A stretch of 30,738 nucleotides of DNA from Pleurobrachia bachei (lineage: Eukaryota > Ctenophora > Tentaculata > Cydippida > Pleurobrachiidae): the NCBI GenBank assembly GCA_000695325.1, contig AVPN01000597.1, positions 1 through 30,738 of the forward strand, written 5' to 3'. The first letter of the stretch is position 1. Each line of letters begins with the position of its first letter. The notes below the pieces were generated by a model, which saw nothing but the letters and a program-made list of their open reading frames with translations, searched no databases and had not been told where the DNA came from. The translations under genes were made by a program, and so were the position numbers. Of the stretch, positions 11,608 through 22,420 are shown piece by piece.

Positions 11608-12767
11608 ACTGAGAGCTAGATGAAAAGAAAACTGTTATAGCAGAAATGATGAAAATCTGTCAGGCCAATGCAATGCTCTGAACACAGTTTTCTGTCAGGA
11701 CAATGCTCTGACAGATGAAAATCGCAAAAGATAGTAATGGAGTAATGGACCATGTCAACGTTACACTAGACGTATCCGATTATCAAGTGGCACACAGGAA
11801 CACGTACAATTACACATTGTATTGAAACAGACACATACAAAGTGAGAGCTAGGAAGGATCATCCTTAAATCTTTTGTTACGCCAGCAGCTGTGTATACAA
11901 TTGCTACAATTGCTACAATCTTAGTTGTAGAAGCAGTATTTTGAGTAGCCTATTGCCTTCCAGATTTCACAATACAGATACTGACAGTTGTATACATTTT
12001 GTTTTTTAAAAGAAAATGGGAAATGCATCACGCGGTTGAATGTAGTTCTCAGCGGACGCTATTTAAGTGGACCACTGGCCATAATGGGTATAACCACAAC
12101 ATCTGTTGTATCTCTCTCTATCTCTCCTTTATTCTCTCTCACAAACACTCTCTCTCCCTCCCTCTTATTTCTCTCCTTCACTTTCTTTCAGAATCTCGGA
12201 CCCCTTGTATTCCACTAAATTGCGTGCTATTATTCTTCTCAGTGTATTGAATCGTGATGAGGGTACTAGTCGCTCGCATATGCTTCAATGCCTTACGTTA
12301 TTAAATCCTTTCTCTCTCTCTCTCTCTCTCTCTCCCTCTCTCCCTATATCTGTCTACCTCTCCATCTCTCTATCTCACTGTGGTCTCTATATTATACAAC
12401 GATCTAGAGAGCTAATGGCAGCAACAGGTGTTGTATGTGTGCCGCGATCCTTTTGGAGCTCCCACACCACTCTCTCTCCTCCTTTTGCTTTGTATACACT
12501 GTGTGTGTGAGAGAACGCTTCAGATCTCTGCTCTCTAGTCTATACTTTGTTTTTAGCTTGTGTACTATATTATGCAATAGTGTACATTCCGTTACTTCTA
12601 CGCTATGAAAAACGCAAATTTATTATTTCGGTGATTGCAATAATTTTCTCTTTTTCACTTAGATTTAGTTGACATTTTCATACCTAACGGAAATCAAAGT
12701 GACTCTTTTTACTTGCAAAAAGCACCAATTTAACTGGCTAACTAGTGTTACAACACCTCCCCCAGCT
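11608..12767. other. Intergenic region between divergent genes
   Basis: This stretch separates the start of the minus-strand gene (11607) from the plus-strand Ly6-type gene (12768), so it must contain both promoters. CT-rich simple sequence occurs at about 12106-12190 and 12309-12345. No open frame here has coding character. A CTCCCCCAG acceptor ends two bases before the ATG at 12768, suggesting a 5' UTR intron within this region. Confidence 0.6.
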
Positions 12768-13735
12768 ATGCAGACATGTTTCATAGTGCTAGCACTATCT
12801 GGGTTCCTTTGGATTGCTACCGGTTACAGTGATTGGCACATGGAAAATGATTGGTACTCCTTCGATCCTGATCTAGATCTGTTAGATGTTAACGGGTCAC
12901 TTGGTAATGTTCATCTGTACATGCCCGGACCAAAGCTGACGACTCATCTGGATAGGGAGGAGAGAACGCTACCTAGAGGTATTTTGTATGCCATTTGATA
13001 TTTTTAGGGCTTTTCCAATTTTCTGTACCAAAATTAGGTTACAAAATAACCGCTTTTATCATCTTTAATCTGCAGAGCACGAGGTGAAATGCTGGACATG
13101 CTATACTTTGGACACACTGGAGGTCTCAACTAACAACTGTAACAAAACCCTGTGTACTGGGAGACATCTTTCAGCCTGCTACAAATGGCATGTGAGTTCG
13201 ATATTATTATAGTGAAGTTGGCCTTTCCCGCATCTTTATCAATGATCACTCATTCACTTTGGAGGTTATATTATTATAAGTATTATCAAAATGTCATAAA
13301 TTATTCTAATTTTATTACTCCCACAATGCCCTATCATTACGATATATATCTTACCAGGTGAAATATGGATTCAAAAGGTACAGGACATACAGAGGGTGCA
13401 TGGACAACTACACTGAGATCGACTATGAAAGTAAGAAATAAGCATGATCTATAATGTTAAAATTGTAGTAAGTTTTAAGTCGGTTAAACGTTTTGATAGC
13501 AAGAAATTAGATGCCCAAACACAAAAGGGTATGACATGATAAAACCAAGCGCCACTATGAAATTCAAATAATGTTCCCTTCAGATGCCATGTGTAAAGGA
13601 ACGGGATTGCCCCTGAACGAGACGTGTGAGTGGGCCCTGTGTAAAACGGATTTCTGTAACAGTGCCCTACTCCACTCCCTCCCGACACTACCCATCCTAC
13701 TCCTACTGGCCCTTCCCCTCGTCTTCTTCCGATAA
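12768..13735 (+). CDS. Ly6/uPAR (three-finger) domain protein, GPI-anchored
   Basis: Exons 12768-12978, 13076-13191, 13358-13430 and 13584-13735 join in frame to 183 residues ending in TAA. Residues 1-19 form a signal peptide (MQTCFIVLALSGFLWIATG). An acidic linker of about 50 residues follows, then a cysteine-rich domain opening CWTCYT and closing with the family's LCKTDFCNSA signature (Cys followed by Asn). The last 20 or so residues (LPTLPILLLLALPLVFF) are hydrophobic, with small residues before them, as expected for GPI attachment. Ly6/uPAR proteins sit on the outer cell surface as ligands, receptors or modulators; this one's partner cannot be told. Two NxT/NxS-type glycosylation sites lie inside the domain. 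The intron within the domain is typical of the family. Confidence 0.85.
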
Positions 13736-13849
13736 ACTATAATCAATATTGACCTATGTTCAATCACTTTGTTTTTCTATTAATGCAGATTCATGTTCAC
13801 TATGCGGTTTTTAGAGCTTGTTGTGCAGAAAGCGCTTGACTGATTTTAA

Positions 13850-13855
13850 AATAAA
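13850..13855 (+). terminator. Poly(A) signal AATAAA
   Basis: AATAAA lies 115 bases after the stop of the Ly6-type gene; a second one lies at 13915-13920. Confidence 0.55.
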
Positions 13856-13935
13856 TGCTTATTATTGCGTGCTGTTTTAAATATTTTGCCGACTTTATTT
13901 CAATTTGATCAAATAATAAATATTCAAGTGTTTAC

Positions 13936-15130
13936 TACTTAGTTAACAACAAATCACGAGAATAGAGAGCTGTGTCTAAATAACACAACTATTCATTGTC
14001 CTCTTCTAAGAGTGCCTGGCAAGTAGGTACACGAAACTTTCACAAACTTTCTTGTCAGAGAATACTCCCGTCTCAATTTTGTTCAAAGAGAGGCGACCAG
14101 TCACCACTGCACTGTCTGGACAAAACGCCTATTTGGTGGCAATCACTTCAGAAAAACTACACAGCACCTATCAGTTAGTTAATGTAAGCGACATAAATGA
14201 TAATCGTTGTACATACGATGACAGGCAACGCATTGCATCGGTTATTATAACAGGAGTCAGGGTATTATCATTGAGCTATATATGGGAGGCAAAGGAACAC
14301 GGAGTTGATTACCCACATCGTTTTACCAGGTGTATCTAGGTAATGGAGTCGCGATGCCGATCAAAAAATATCTTTAAACAAGGAGCCCTTGAACTAAACC
14401 TTAGTATAACCTGAACATAAGTAGGTATGCTAATTCTACTCTTTCCCTAGTCAAGAGGTATTGTAATGGCCAAAAGTTTAATGGGCGTATGAGTAGTAGT
14501 AATAGGATGAATTATGAAATACCGGCGACCTCGAATTGCACACGTGGATGAAAACACTTGTGTGTGGGAACTGGGAGCCGGGAGGCCCGAGGCCGAAGCG
14601 GACTCCTGGGTATGAAACGTATTGGAAAAGCCAAACTTGTCGTCACAAATAATTTTCACTGTTCAGATCCCACTGAAGAAAATCATTCTGTCATCCTAAA
14701 CTAGTAAACCACATATCCAAAGATTTTTCGAGAACTAATTCAAGGCCTTTAACAAGCAAAAAATGTAAATGCAGTCCTAATTTGGTCAAAGTTATGAATA
14801 CGAACATCTGTGGTGCCCAGATTCTAATATATATATATATAAGGCGGATAGCTTTATTGCTTCATTTCTCAGCCTTAAACATACAGAAAATATCCAGAAA
14901 GGCTACATTTTATCCACAAAAGGAAAGTTTTAAGTTGGCATATGCTACAGGCCCTTGCGGTGTGGCGCGGCAGTGCAAAAGAGGGGATTGCAGCGCATTC
15001 CAAAGTTTTAAGGTTTTTTAAATTTGGATTTTGTTTTCGTTGAATTTTTCCCCAAATTCGGGCTTCATCGCGATTCAAGTGGATCATTTTACAGTAGCGC
15101 GCTGATTAAATACGGTTCACTCCGCCGTGT
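13936..15130. repeat. Dispersed repeat family R1, copy A
   Basis: Starting at CTACTTAGTTAACAACAAATCAC, this stretch aligns to the sequence from 16382. The best block is about 14141-14400 against 16545-16800, nearly identical by eye. Alignment runs through the TTCAGAT-CCACTGAAGAAAATC segment (about 14660) to a GC-box-rich end, where the order becomes inverted relative to copy B. No coding capacity was recognised. The class is unknown. Confidence 0.75.
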
Positions 15131-15222
15131 AGTGACGCGCACTAAAAAAGCAGCCCGACTTGAATTGCGCTGTGTTTTTTGGTTTCGGTTTTTTTGGAAC
15201 AAAATTTTACATTGGAATAAAG

Positions 15223-15368
15223 TCCATTTTTTTTCAACTGTTCACCCGAAAACTGAAATTTAATAAAATTTAGAATTTAGGTGGCGCGCGCTATACGTTA
15301 ACATGTGATAAACGCGCAAAACAATTCCGCGCACGATTTTGGGGGGTGAACAGTTGAAAAAAAATGGA
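15223..15368. mobile_element. Small inverted-repeat element, 25 bp perfect arms
   Basis: Left arm 15223-15247 and right arm 15344-15368 are perfect reverse complements over 25 bases (TCCAT, T-run, CAACTGTTCACCC). The 96-base spacer is rich in GCGC motifs. The arm end CAACTGTTCACCC recurs near 19362. Likely a MITE-type non-autonomous DNA transposon or one end of a larger repeat. Confidence 0.55.
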
Positions 15369-15533
15369 GTATAGGGATCCCTAAAAAAGTTCAGTAGTTA
15401 CACAGCGTTTACACAGTCTTTACTCAGTCGTTACACCCAGAGCGGCGCGTGCGGCTTTTTCGGCTTTTCCGCAGATCCTTTTGAAACATTTTTCGCCGCC
15501 GCCGTCAATTCAGCGACATTTGCAGCTGAATTG

Positions 15534-15596
15534 NNNNNNNNNNNNNNNNNNNNNNNNNNNNNNNNNNNNNNNNNNNNNNNNNNNNNNNNNNNNNNN
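15534..15596. other. Assembly gap (63 N)
   Basis: A run of N. Nothing can be said about its content, and the joins on both sides should be treated with care. Confidence 0.99.
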
Positions 15597-16381
15597 ATTA
15601 GTTATCGGTTTAAATATTTTCAATCATGAATCAAGTTTTTTGTTGTTGAATTAACCATCATTTTAGGGGTACTATGAGAACTCATAACATTATTACCCGA
15701 TATCAATCGCAGAAAACCAAAGTCACCTGCTTGAATTTGAGAAAATCCCTTGATTATGGCTCAGAAGAGGGTCAGATATCATTATGATCACATGGATACC
15801 CACTAACTAGCCCGGAAACGTGTTTTTACACCTCTCTGACCTTGCAGAGCATAGGCCAAACAAAACCCACCCCTTTTCATCACTTTAGGGATTTTGGTTC
15901 CTGAATGAGTGGAATGAACAACCAAAAATGAAAAATGAACTTTGAGTTTTGACCTTGATTTTTCTTGTGAGCAAAGATCTTTGTTTATCCAATGTTCACC
16001 CAAATTTTTAAAAAGATTGAACAAAAGGGAGCCGTGATACAGCTCATTGAAAGTCACAGGAAGAGCCAAAATCATGCATGAGCATTTTCTCAACTGCAAC
16101 GTGACCTGATGCTTCGATTTCAATTTTATGGTGCTCATTGGAAAGATAAATTCAAGCCAAAGAAAAATGGCATAGTGATGGAAAATTAGGATGCTCACAT
16201 CATGAATGAACGAGAAATGAATGCAGGAATGAAAAATGAATTTTCGAATTTTCGACAAAAAATGATGGAACAAGTTACCAAGAAATTGATCCAGATTGCT
16301 CCCATAATTTTTATTTTCACAACTATCACCGTTTGACGGCACAGCTCGCTAACCCTTACTAAGAATCCGTGGCCCACCTTG
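15597..16381. other. AT-rich stretch without a supported gene
   Basis: This stretch lies between the N gap and repeat copy B. A 179-codon open frame exists on the minus strand (16342-15803) but has no recognised domain and a composition that follows the AT-rich DNA. Probably repeat-derived. Confidence 0.4.
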
Positions 16382-17645
16382 TACTTAGTTAACAACAAAT
16401 CACGTGAATTGCGAGATGTGTTAATTTAGGCAAACAAACCACACAACTATTTATTGTCATCTAAGAGGAAGGAACTTTCTTGTTAGAGATCATTCTAGTC
16501 TCAAAGAGAGGGTCGAACAAGATGGTCAGTTTCCACCGTCGGGGCAAAATAACTACACAGCACATATCAGTTAGTTAATGTCAGCGACATAAATGATAAT
16601 CGTTGTACATACGATGACAGGCAACGCATTGCATCGGTTATTATAACAGGAGTCAGGCCATTATCGTTGAGCTATATATGCTGGATGGGAGGCGCAGGAA
16701 CAAGTCGATTATCTTCATCGTTTTACCAGGTTTATCTAGATAATGGAGTCGCGATGGCGATCAAAGAATATCTTTAAACAATATCCAAGGAGCCCTTACT
16801 CTTTAACCTTAGTATAACCTGAACATAAGTAGGTATGCTAATTCTACTCTTTCCCTAGTCAAGAGGTTTACTGGACGTTTGAGTAGGATGAATCATGAAA
16901 TACCGGCGACCTCGTTTTGTACACGTACCACATGGGTGAAAACTGAAAACACTCATGTGTGGGAGGCCCAGGCGGGCTCCGGGGTATGAAACGTACTGGA
17001 CTTGTCATTTCAAATTACAGTCGGACCCCGATTTAGTGACATCCTTGGCGGAAAGGGTTTTGGTCACTAAATCGGGGTGGCCACTAAATCGGGGTCAAAT
17101 ACCGTTTATTTCCTATATCGGGGGAATTTATCATGTCACTAAATCGGGGTGCTACTAAATAGGGGGTCACGAAATCGGGGTCCGACTGTATTTTGATTAC
17201 TGTTCAGATACCACTGAAGAAAATCATTCTGTAATCTTAACCTTCATATCCAAAGATTCAAGGGCTTGCACAAGCAAAACAAATTGTAAACGCAGTCCTA
17301 AATTGGTCTAAATCTTGAATACTAACATCTGTGGTACCCATGTTTTAACGCTGGTCTTTCAAATAGCTTTATTGCCTCATTTTTCGGTCTTAAACATACA
17401 GAAAAGATTTTGGCGTATGCTACACGCCCTAGGAGGAGTTGAAAACGCGCGCACTAGGGATCTGCAGCGCATGTCAAGAAAAGATTCAGAAAGGCCACGT
17501 TTTATCTACAAAATGGACGTTTTTAAGGTTTTTAAATTTTTGTTTTTAAATTTGGTTTTGGGTTTTTGTTGAATTTGGCTTTTTATTGCGCGTCACTACA
17601 CGGCGGAGTTAACCAAATTAATTTAGCGCGTTACTGTAAAATGAT
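16382..17645. repeat. Dispersed repeat family R1, copy B
   Basis: The second copy starts at TACTTAGTTAACAACAAATCAC. It carries a TIR element (17018-17188) that copy A lacks. Its right part (about 17588-17670) matches the reverse complement of about 15060-15145, so this GC-rich end is an inverted module. Another 48-base piece (17431-17478) recurs inverted at 29665-29714. Confidence 0.75.
17018..17188. mobile_element. TIR element (MITE) with TA target duplication, family M1
   Basis: A 171 bp element with terminal inverted repeats CAGTCGGACCCCGATTTA / AAATCGGGGTCCGACTG, flanked by TA on both sides. The internal sequence repeats the TIR motif (CACTAAATCGGGGT) several times. TA duplication and the CAG...CTG ends fit Tc1/mariner-pogo type MITEs. 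The sister repeat (around 14650) shows the unoccupied site. Confidence 0.85.
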
Positions 17646-18488
17646 CCACAGGCCGCGCATAGATCGCGATGAGGTCAGCTCAACGGATTTGTTTTTTTTG
17701 AACAAAATTTTACACGTTTTTTGTTTCCACTGACCCAATTTTTACTCTCTCGTAAGTCGTAACTAGGGGCTTGTTCCCGGCAGCAAATGCCAACCTTAAA
17801 GTGGCCTGAAGTGTAGGCTAACGTTTAACTATGAACTTTCCTTACGCCTCTTTATGCCAAAAATCAATCGAATATCGATTTTGGCGGCCAGGTAGGGTTA
17901 GGGGTCGCCGGGGTGTGGGTAATTTATTACTATTAATTCTTTTTTATTGTTTTTCGCAGCGTTAGGGGTCGCCGAGAGCGGAACAACTTAAACTAGTAAA
18001 ATGAAATATGTAGTGATTATTTAGGACTTAAGATTTATTGCAGGAAATATAATACGGGACGGTGTCGACGTTTAACGTCATCATCAGCTTAAATTAATTT
18101 GTTTAACGTTGTGTTGAAATGTTTCAAACTGTTAAATCGGCTGACCCATGTGGTTACGTGACATAGCCGTTTCTAAAAGTCGGTAAACATGCTATAGCAT
18201 GCTAGTCTTAGATAGTAGTAGCAACCACCTGCAAATAGGCATCGAGGCATCCAGATTACAATCTCGCCCTACAGCATCTTCCAAGCTGTAGTTCATGAGA
18301 AAACAAATATCAACTCAATAGAAATGTAATGTGAATGTCCCTGGCCCTGGGTTGCCCTCTGAGTACAACCTTGGTCCTTGAAATGTACGTCTACTGCAGC
18401 CCCCAACTGAAATGATTGGCGCCCTTGACCCATATTGAAAGAGTGTTCCACAGTTTTGCACCAAGAACCACGGAAAATTTTTTCCCTG
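17646..18488. other. Non-coding stretch, repeat-derived fragments
   Basis: No gene seen. TAGGGGTCGCCG occurs twice (near 17894 and 17965). A segment at about 18129-18265 (TTAAATCGGC, CATGTGGTTRC, CCAGATTA) resembles 19226-19350 and is probably another dispersed repeat pair flanking the ISG12-like gene. Confidence 0.45.
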
Positions 18489-18521
18489 CCTGGGTCAATG
18501 CCCGAAGGGCATTGACCCAGG
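18489..18521. repeat. Perfect 15 bp inverted repeat with 3-base loop
   Basis: CCTGGGTCAATGCCC, GAA, GGGCATTGACCCAGG form an uninterrupted hairpin. Confidence 0.85.
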
Positions 18522-18555
18522 ATGATGTTTTAGCACGCACGTGCTAAAAGATCAT
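18522..18555. repeat. Second, adjacent 16 bp inverted repeat
   Basis: ATGATGTTTTAGCACG and CGTGCTAAAAGATCAT pair with one mismatch around a 2-base loop, directly abutting the hairpin at 18489-18521. Confidence 0.8.
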
Positions 18556-18649
18556 TCAGGGTTTAGAAATCAGCAGATTGTGTAGTTAACTAAAAGTGTC
18601 CGTCCATCCGTAACGCTTCAACGGCGCTGCGCACATAACAACGGAGTCA

Positions 18650-19071
18650 GTCGTCCGCAAAGTTATCTCACTACGGATTGTGGTGGCGCGCGCTCAAAGT
18701 TTGCTGCGCGCGCACACTGACAACGCAGCACACTATTTTCACACCTCGCGCGTTACAGCATAGCGGCGCTATTAGCGCGTGAATAGATATAACTTCTTAG
18801 TTGATCTGATTGAAGCTAAAAGGCGTTGAAAGCTCAGCTCGTTAGTATGGTGACTGATGGAAAGTGAGAAGTTCCCATGCATAGCTTAGTCTCACATAAC
18901 ATTGTAATTAGGCGTTGGCGACGACGATCAGATCACCTTGCACGGTGTCATCTAGTTCGGACGGCGCTTAACAGATATCATCGCATATATCAGTGAATGT
19001 GATCGTTTTGAATATTCGTTGGCAGGGAAACACAGCATTATGAAACATAATGCAATAATAATTCTTGTTAA
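18650..19071. repeat. Dispersed repeat family R2, copy C
   Basis: Begins near GTCCGCAAAGTTAT and contains TGCTGCGCGCGCACACT, CACACCTCGCGCGTTACAG and the end block ATTCGTTGGCAGGGAAACACAG to ATAATTCTTGTT. It aligns to 20485-21045 downstream of the ISG12-like gene in the same orientation. Confidence 0.8.
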
Positions 19072-19410
19072 GAACTGTATGCCTCATTGCCTCCTCCATC
19101 TCGACGAGCAAAGTTAAAATATGGGTGCTTTCCATCCGAACTAAATTAGTTCAACTATTGTTCGGGTCGGTTTAACGTTTTATTTCGGGTTCTTGGTTAG
19201 TGCTATCGATTCTATACCAGATACCGTTTAAATCGGCCATGTGGTTGCATGGCTATAGCCAATTGAAAAAAGTATGGCTTGAAAATAAAAGTGTACTCTT
19301 TTTGCTAGCGGGCACCTGTAGACAAGCTGCAAGGCAACCAGATTATATACTCCAATTTTGGTCAACTGTTCACCCGTTCAAATAGTTACTCATTTCAATA
19401 TATTTACAGG

Positions 19411-19890
19411 ATGGCAAACTGTACGTTTCCAGCAAATATGACGGATCTAATTCCCCAGGTGGGATGCACCTTCAACTCAACGCTAACATGGGGTAGTGAT
19501 GTGTTGGACTCTGTCATAACGGAGGTGGGGTCTGTCCCATGGCATACCATCGGCTATTGGATTATGTTCGTGCTTGCAATTATAATAATCGGAGTTGGAG
19601 TTATTCTAGCCATGCCGCTAGCATTAGGTGTTGCTGCTTATGCAATCGGTTTCACTGGATCAGGGATAGCGGCTTTTTCTGCAGCGGCGACTTGTCAATC
19701 TTGGATTGGAAATGTTGCCGCGAATTCATGTTTTGCCTTATGTCAAAGTTTGGCTGCGGGAGGTACGTACATAGTCGTTGCTTTTATCCTCGCTGGAATT
19801 GGATCACCTTTTATTGTAGGAGGAACATATCTCTTTATCTATACTAAGGATTTTGGAAAATATGGCAACTCATCTTCAGTTGAAAATTAG
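19411..19890 (+). CDS. ISG12/IFI6-27-type multi-pass membrane protein
   Basis: A single open frame of 159 residues. A TATATTTACAG acceptor ends one base before the ATG, so a 5' UTR intron is likely and the coding part is intronless. The N-terminus is polar with two NxT-type sites and two cysteines. Residues about 47-80 form a long hydrophobic helix, leading into the family's signature region: GFTGSGIAAFSAAA, then about 20 residues on LCQSLAAGG, then a last Gly-rich hydrophobic segment. Vertebrate IFI6/IFI27 proteins of this family are interferon-induced, sit in mitochondrial, ER or nuclear membranes, and affect apoptosis and antiviral responses; invertebrate members are common but little studied. 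Any immune role here is inference. Copies of repeat R2 flank the gene on both sides. Confidence 0.8.
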   Translation: MANCTFPANMTDLIPQVGCTFNSTLTWGSDVLDSVITEVGSVPWHTIGYWIMFVLAIIIIGVGVILAMPLALGVAAYAIGFTGSGIAAFSAAATCQSWIGNVAANSCFALCQSLAAGGTYIVVAFILAGIGSPFIVGGTYLFIYTKDFGKYGNSSSVEN

Positions 19891-19997
19891 GACACGTTTT
19901 ATTAACAATCATTTAATCATTATTTTTAACCCGAAGTTAATTTTATACTCAAAAATATTATATTTTGATCACTTTTCTAATCGACATTGTTTTTATA

Positions 19998-20015
19998 GTA
20001 CAGGGTGTCCCACTG
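19998..20015 (+). repeat. Single transposon-like end (ACAGGGTGTCCC)
   Basis: The motif TACAGGGTGTCCCACTG matches the common start of many TIR elements, but no matching inverted end was found before the next repeat, so it is probably a truncated copy. The surrounding 19891-20484 holds no gene; 20400-20462 is a degenerate GGGTTAGG/GGGGCTGG run. Confidence 0.3.
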
Positions 20016-20484
20016 TCTTTGCGTGACCTGTGATTTTGGGTGATGGGTGGGTTCCATTCAAATGCCCATAACTCATCGAAAAGTAGGTTAAAACGGCTCA
20101 ACCAAAAACAGTGTTGTAGAAAATTGTCAGGCGAACATTTTGGTTGCAAGATTGACATACGAACTTGGATAAAACCGCGCGCCGTCTTCCGGAATTTAAT
20201 TCCACTTTAAAAATGCAGCACACTGATTTTTTTTTAATTTGAGGCAGATTTTTTTGGAAATTGCTGCCTTATCCCGAGTAACGCAAACTATTGGGGCCAA
20301 GTGCAGTACCGTGCTCCAACGGATTTTTAAGAACTGTATACCCCCTCCATCTCGACGGCCAGCGTTAAAATCTGGGTGTTTCGTGAGTGCTGACAAACGG
20401 TTTTTAGGGTGAGGGTAAAAGTAGGGTTAGGGCTGGGGCTGGGGTTTGGGTTGGGGTTAGGCATTGACATTACAATTTGAAAGA

Positions 20485-21045
20485 GTTGTCCGCAAAGTTA
20501 TTTCACTACGGATTTCGGTGCCGCGCGCTCAAAATTTGCTGCGCGCGCACACTCTCAATGACAAGTTTTTTTAGTTTTAGACAAGTTTTAAAAATGATTC
20601 AGGTCGGTGTTACCCGACCCATGAATATACAATATAATAATTTATTTAATAATTTAAAAAACACAATTAAAATAGATATTTAAAAACAAACAAACTGGAG
20701 TCAATGCAAAGTATGTTTTCACACCTCGCGCGTTACAGTATAGGCTATACTATAGCACTCGAATGAATTTAACTTCTTAAATCTGATTGAAACTTATTAA
20801 GGCTTTGAAAGCTCAGCTCGTTAGTATGGTGACTGAGGGAACGTGAGATGTTTCCCATGCATAACTTCGTCTCACATAACATTGTAATTAGGCGTTGGCG
20901 GACGATGATCAGATCACATTGCACGGTATCGCCTGGTGTGAGCGGCGCTTACCAGATCGTTTATCAGTGATCGGTTAGGGTATTCGTTGGCAGGGAAACA
21001 CAGCATTATGAAACATAATGCAATAATAATTCTTGTTGTTGATAA
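20485..21045. repeat. Dispersed repeat family R2, copy D
   Basis: The second copy of the R2 repeat, same orientation as 18650-19071. It carries an extra AT-rich segment of about 145 bases (20561-20706) flanked by TCAATG on both sides, absent from copy C. It ends at ATAATTCTTGTT, directly where the CK2 alpha duplication begins. Confidence 0.8.
20561..20706. mobile_element. AT-rich insertion in repeat R2 with possible 6 bp target duplication
   Basis: TCAATG occurs at 20555-20560 and 20701-20706. Copy C of the repeat lacks the sequence between. No terminal inverted repeats were seen, so the class is open. Confidence 0.4.
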
Positions 21046-21094
21046 AATCTTGGGATATTTGTTAATAAAAACCCCTTCATTAAAATTGTATATG

Positions 21095-21325
21095 TACCTC
21101 TAGCCCCCTAGCCCCTTCCTCTCCCCACTCAGTACTGGATCCAGTACATGCACTCCCAGCCCCCTAACCCCTTCCTCTCTCCACTCCCAGCCCCCTAACC
21201 CCCATACCCTCCACTAAGTACATGCACTCCCAGTTCCCTCTAACTCCTTCCTCTCCTCATTCTCAGCTCTCTCTAACCCCCTTCCTCTCCCCACTCCTAG
21301 CCCCCTCTAATCCCCTCCTCTCCAT
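21095..21325. repeat. C-rich minisatellite in CK2 alpha intron 1, upstream copy
   Basis: Degenerate units of AGCCCCCTAACCCCTTCCTCTCCCCACTCCC. The matching intron of the downstream copy (about 23740-23895) has related but clearly different C-rich units. Confidence 0.8.
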
Positions 21326-21329
21326 TCAG

Positions 21330-22323
21330 TACGGCCCGAACGACAGCCCGAGTCTATCCAGATGTCAACTCCACAAAAGACAGCACATGGTGGGACTATG
21401 ACAACAGTACCATCACATGGAACGACAGCGAGCGATACCAGCTGGTTAAGAAGTTAGGGAGGGGTAAATACAGTGAGGTGTTCCAGGGACATGATATGAA
21501 GAATGACACCAAGGTGGTCTGTAAGGTCCTAAAACCTGTCAAACGGAGGAAAATGAAGAGGGAGATATTGATCCTAGAAAACATCCGAGGCGGACCTAAT
21601 TGTATCAACTTTATCGAGGCAGTTAAAGATCCCTTCTCAAAAGTTCCCGCTCTCATATTCGAGTTTGTAAACTCGACCGATCACAAGTTTCTCTACCCGA
21701 CATTCACTGATATGGATGTGCGGTATTACATTTTCGAGCTGCTCAAAGCCCTTGATTATTGTCACAGCCTGGGGATAATGCATCGCGATGTAAAGCCCCA
21801 TAACGTTGTTATTGACCACCAGAAGAAGACCCTTCGACTGATCGACTGGGGTCTGGCGGAGTTTTACCACCCCCTAGAAGCGTACAATGTCCGTGTTTCA
21901 TCGCGCCACTTCAAGGGACCTGAGTTACTTGTTGATTTCCAATACTACGACTACTCTCTCGATATGTGGAGTTTGGGATGCATGTTTGCTGGGATAATCT
22001 TCCGAAAGGAGCCCTTCTTTAATGGTTTCGATAACAACAACCAACTAGCGAAGATTGTCAAAGTCCTGGGAACTGATGATTTGTTTAGCTGGTTGGAGGG
22101 TTTGGAGGTATCTCTGGATGATAGGCTGAGTTGCCAGATTGGGAGGCATTCCAAGAAGAGGTGGGATAGATTCAGGAGCACGGAGAACACGCATCTGGTG
22201 AACGATCAGGCGCTGAATCTCCTGGATGGGTTGTTGAGGTTCAATCACATGACTAGATTTACTGCGAAAGAGGCCATGGCTGTGAACTATTTTGATCCCG
22301 TTAGAGCAGGTCCTGCTAAGTGA
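21330..22323 (+). pseudogene. CK2 alpha kinase copy lacking exon 1 (5'-truncated duplicate)
   Basis: A 994-base exon, open from the acceptor to TGA, codes for exactly the same residues as exon 2 of the complete copy at 23898-24891. About 16 nucleotide differences were seen by eye, all silent. The matching first exon ([11 protein letters not shown]) is absent upstream, where repeat R2 sits instead, so this copy has no recognisable start codon of its own. The frame is intact with all kinase motifs present ([24 protein letters not shown]), so it could still be translated if joined to another first exon. It is called a pseudogene because of the missing start; an assembly duplicate of an allele is equally possible. 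Confidence 0.7.
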
Positions 22324-22339
22324 GAGGGAAAGAGAGATA

Positions 22340-22420
22340 CAGGGTGGCTCAGAAACAATGAGCCACTTTGAGATAACTAATGTGTCAATACAGTTCGCTC
22401 CATGTTTCTGAACCACCCTG
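22340..22420. mobile_element. Short TIR element (CAGGGTGG...CCACCCTG), family M2
   Basis: An 81 bp element with inverted ends CAGGGTGGCTCAGAAACA / TGTTTCTGAACCACCCTG, flanked by TA on both sides. It lies 17 bases after the CK2 alpha stop, so it probably forms part of the 3' UTR. Present in both copies of the tandem duplication. Confidence 0.75.

Noticed and set aside
15803-16342. A 179-codon minus-strand open frame
   Set aside because: AT-rich, no recognised domain, set among repeats beside an N gap; not enough to call a gene.
20400-20462. Telomere-like GGGTTAGG run
   Set aside because: Short and degenerate, mixed with GGGGCTGGGG; more likely simple repeat than an interstitial telomere.
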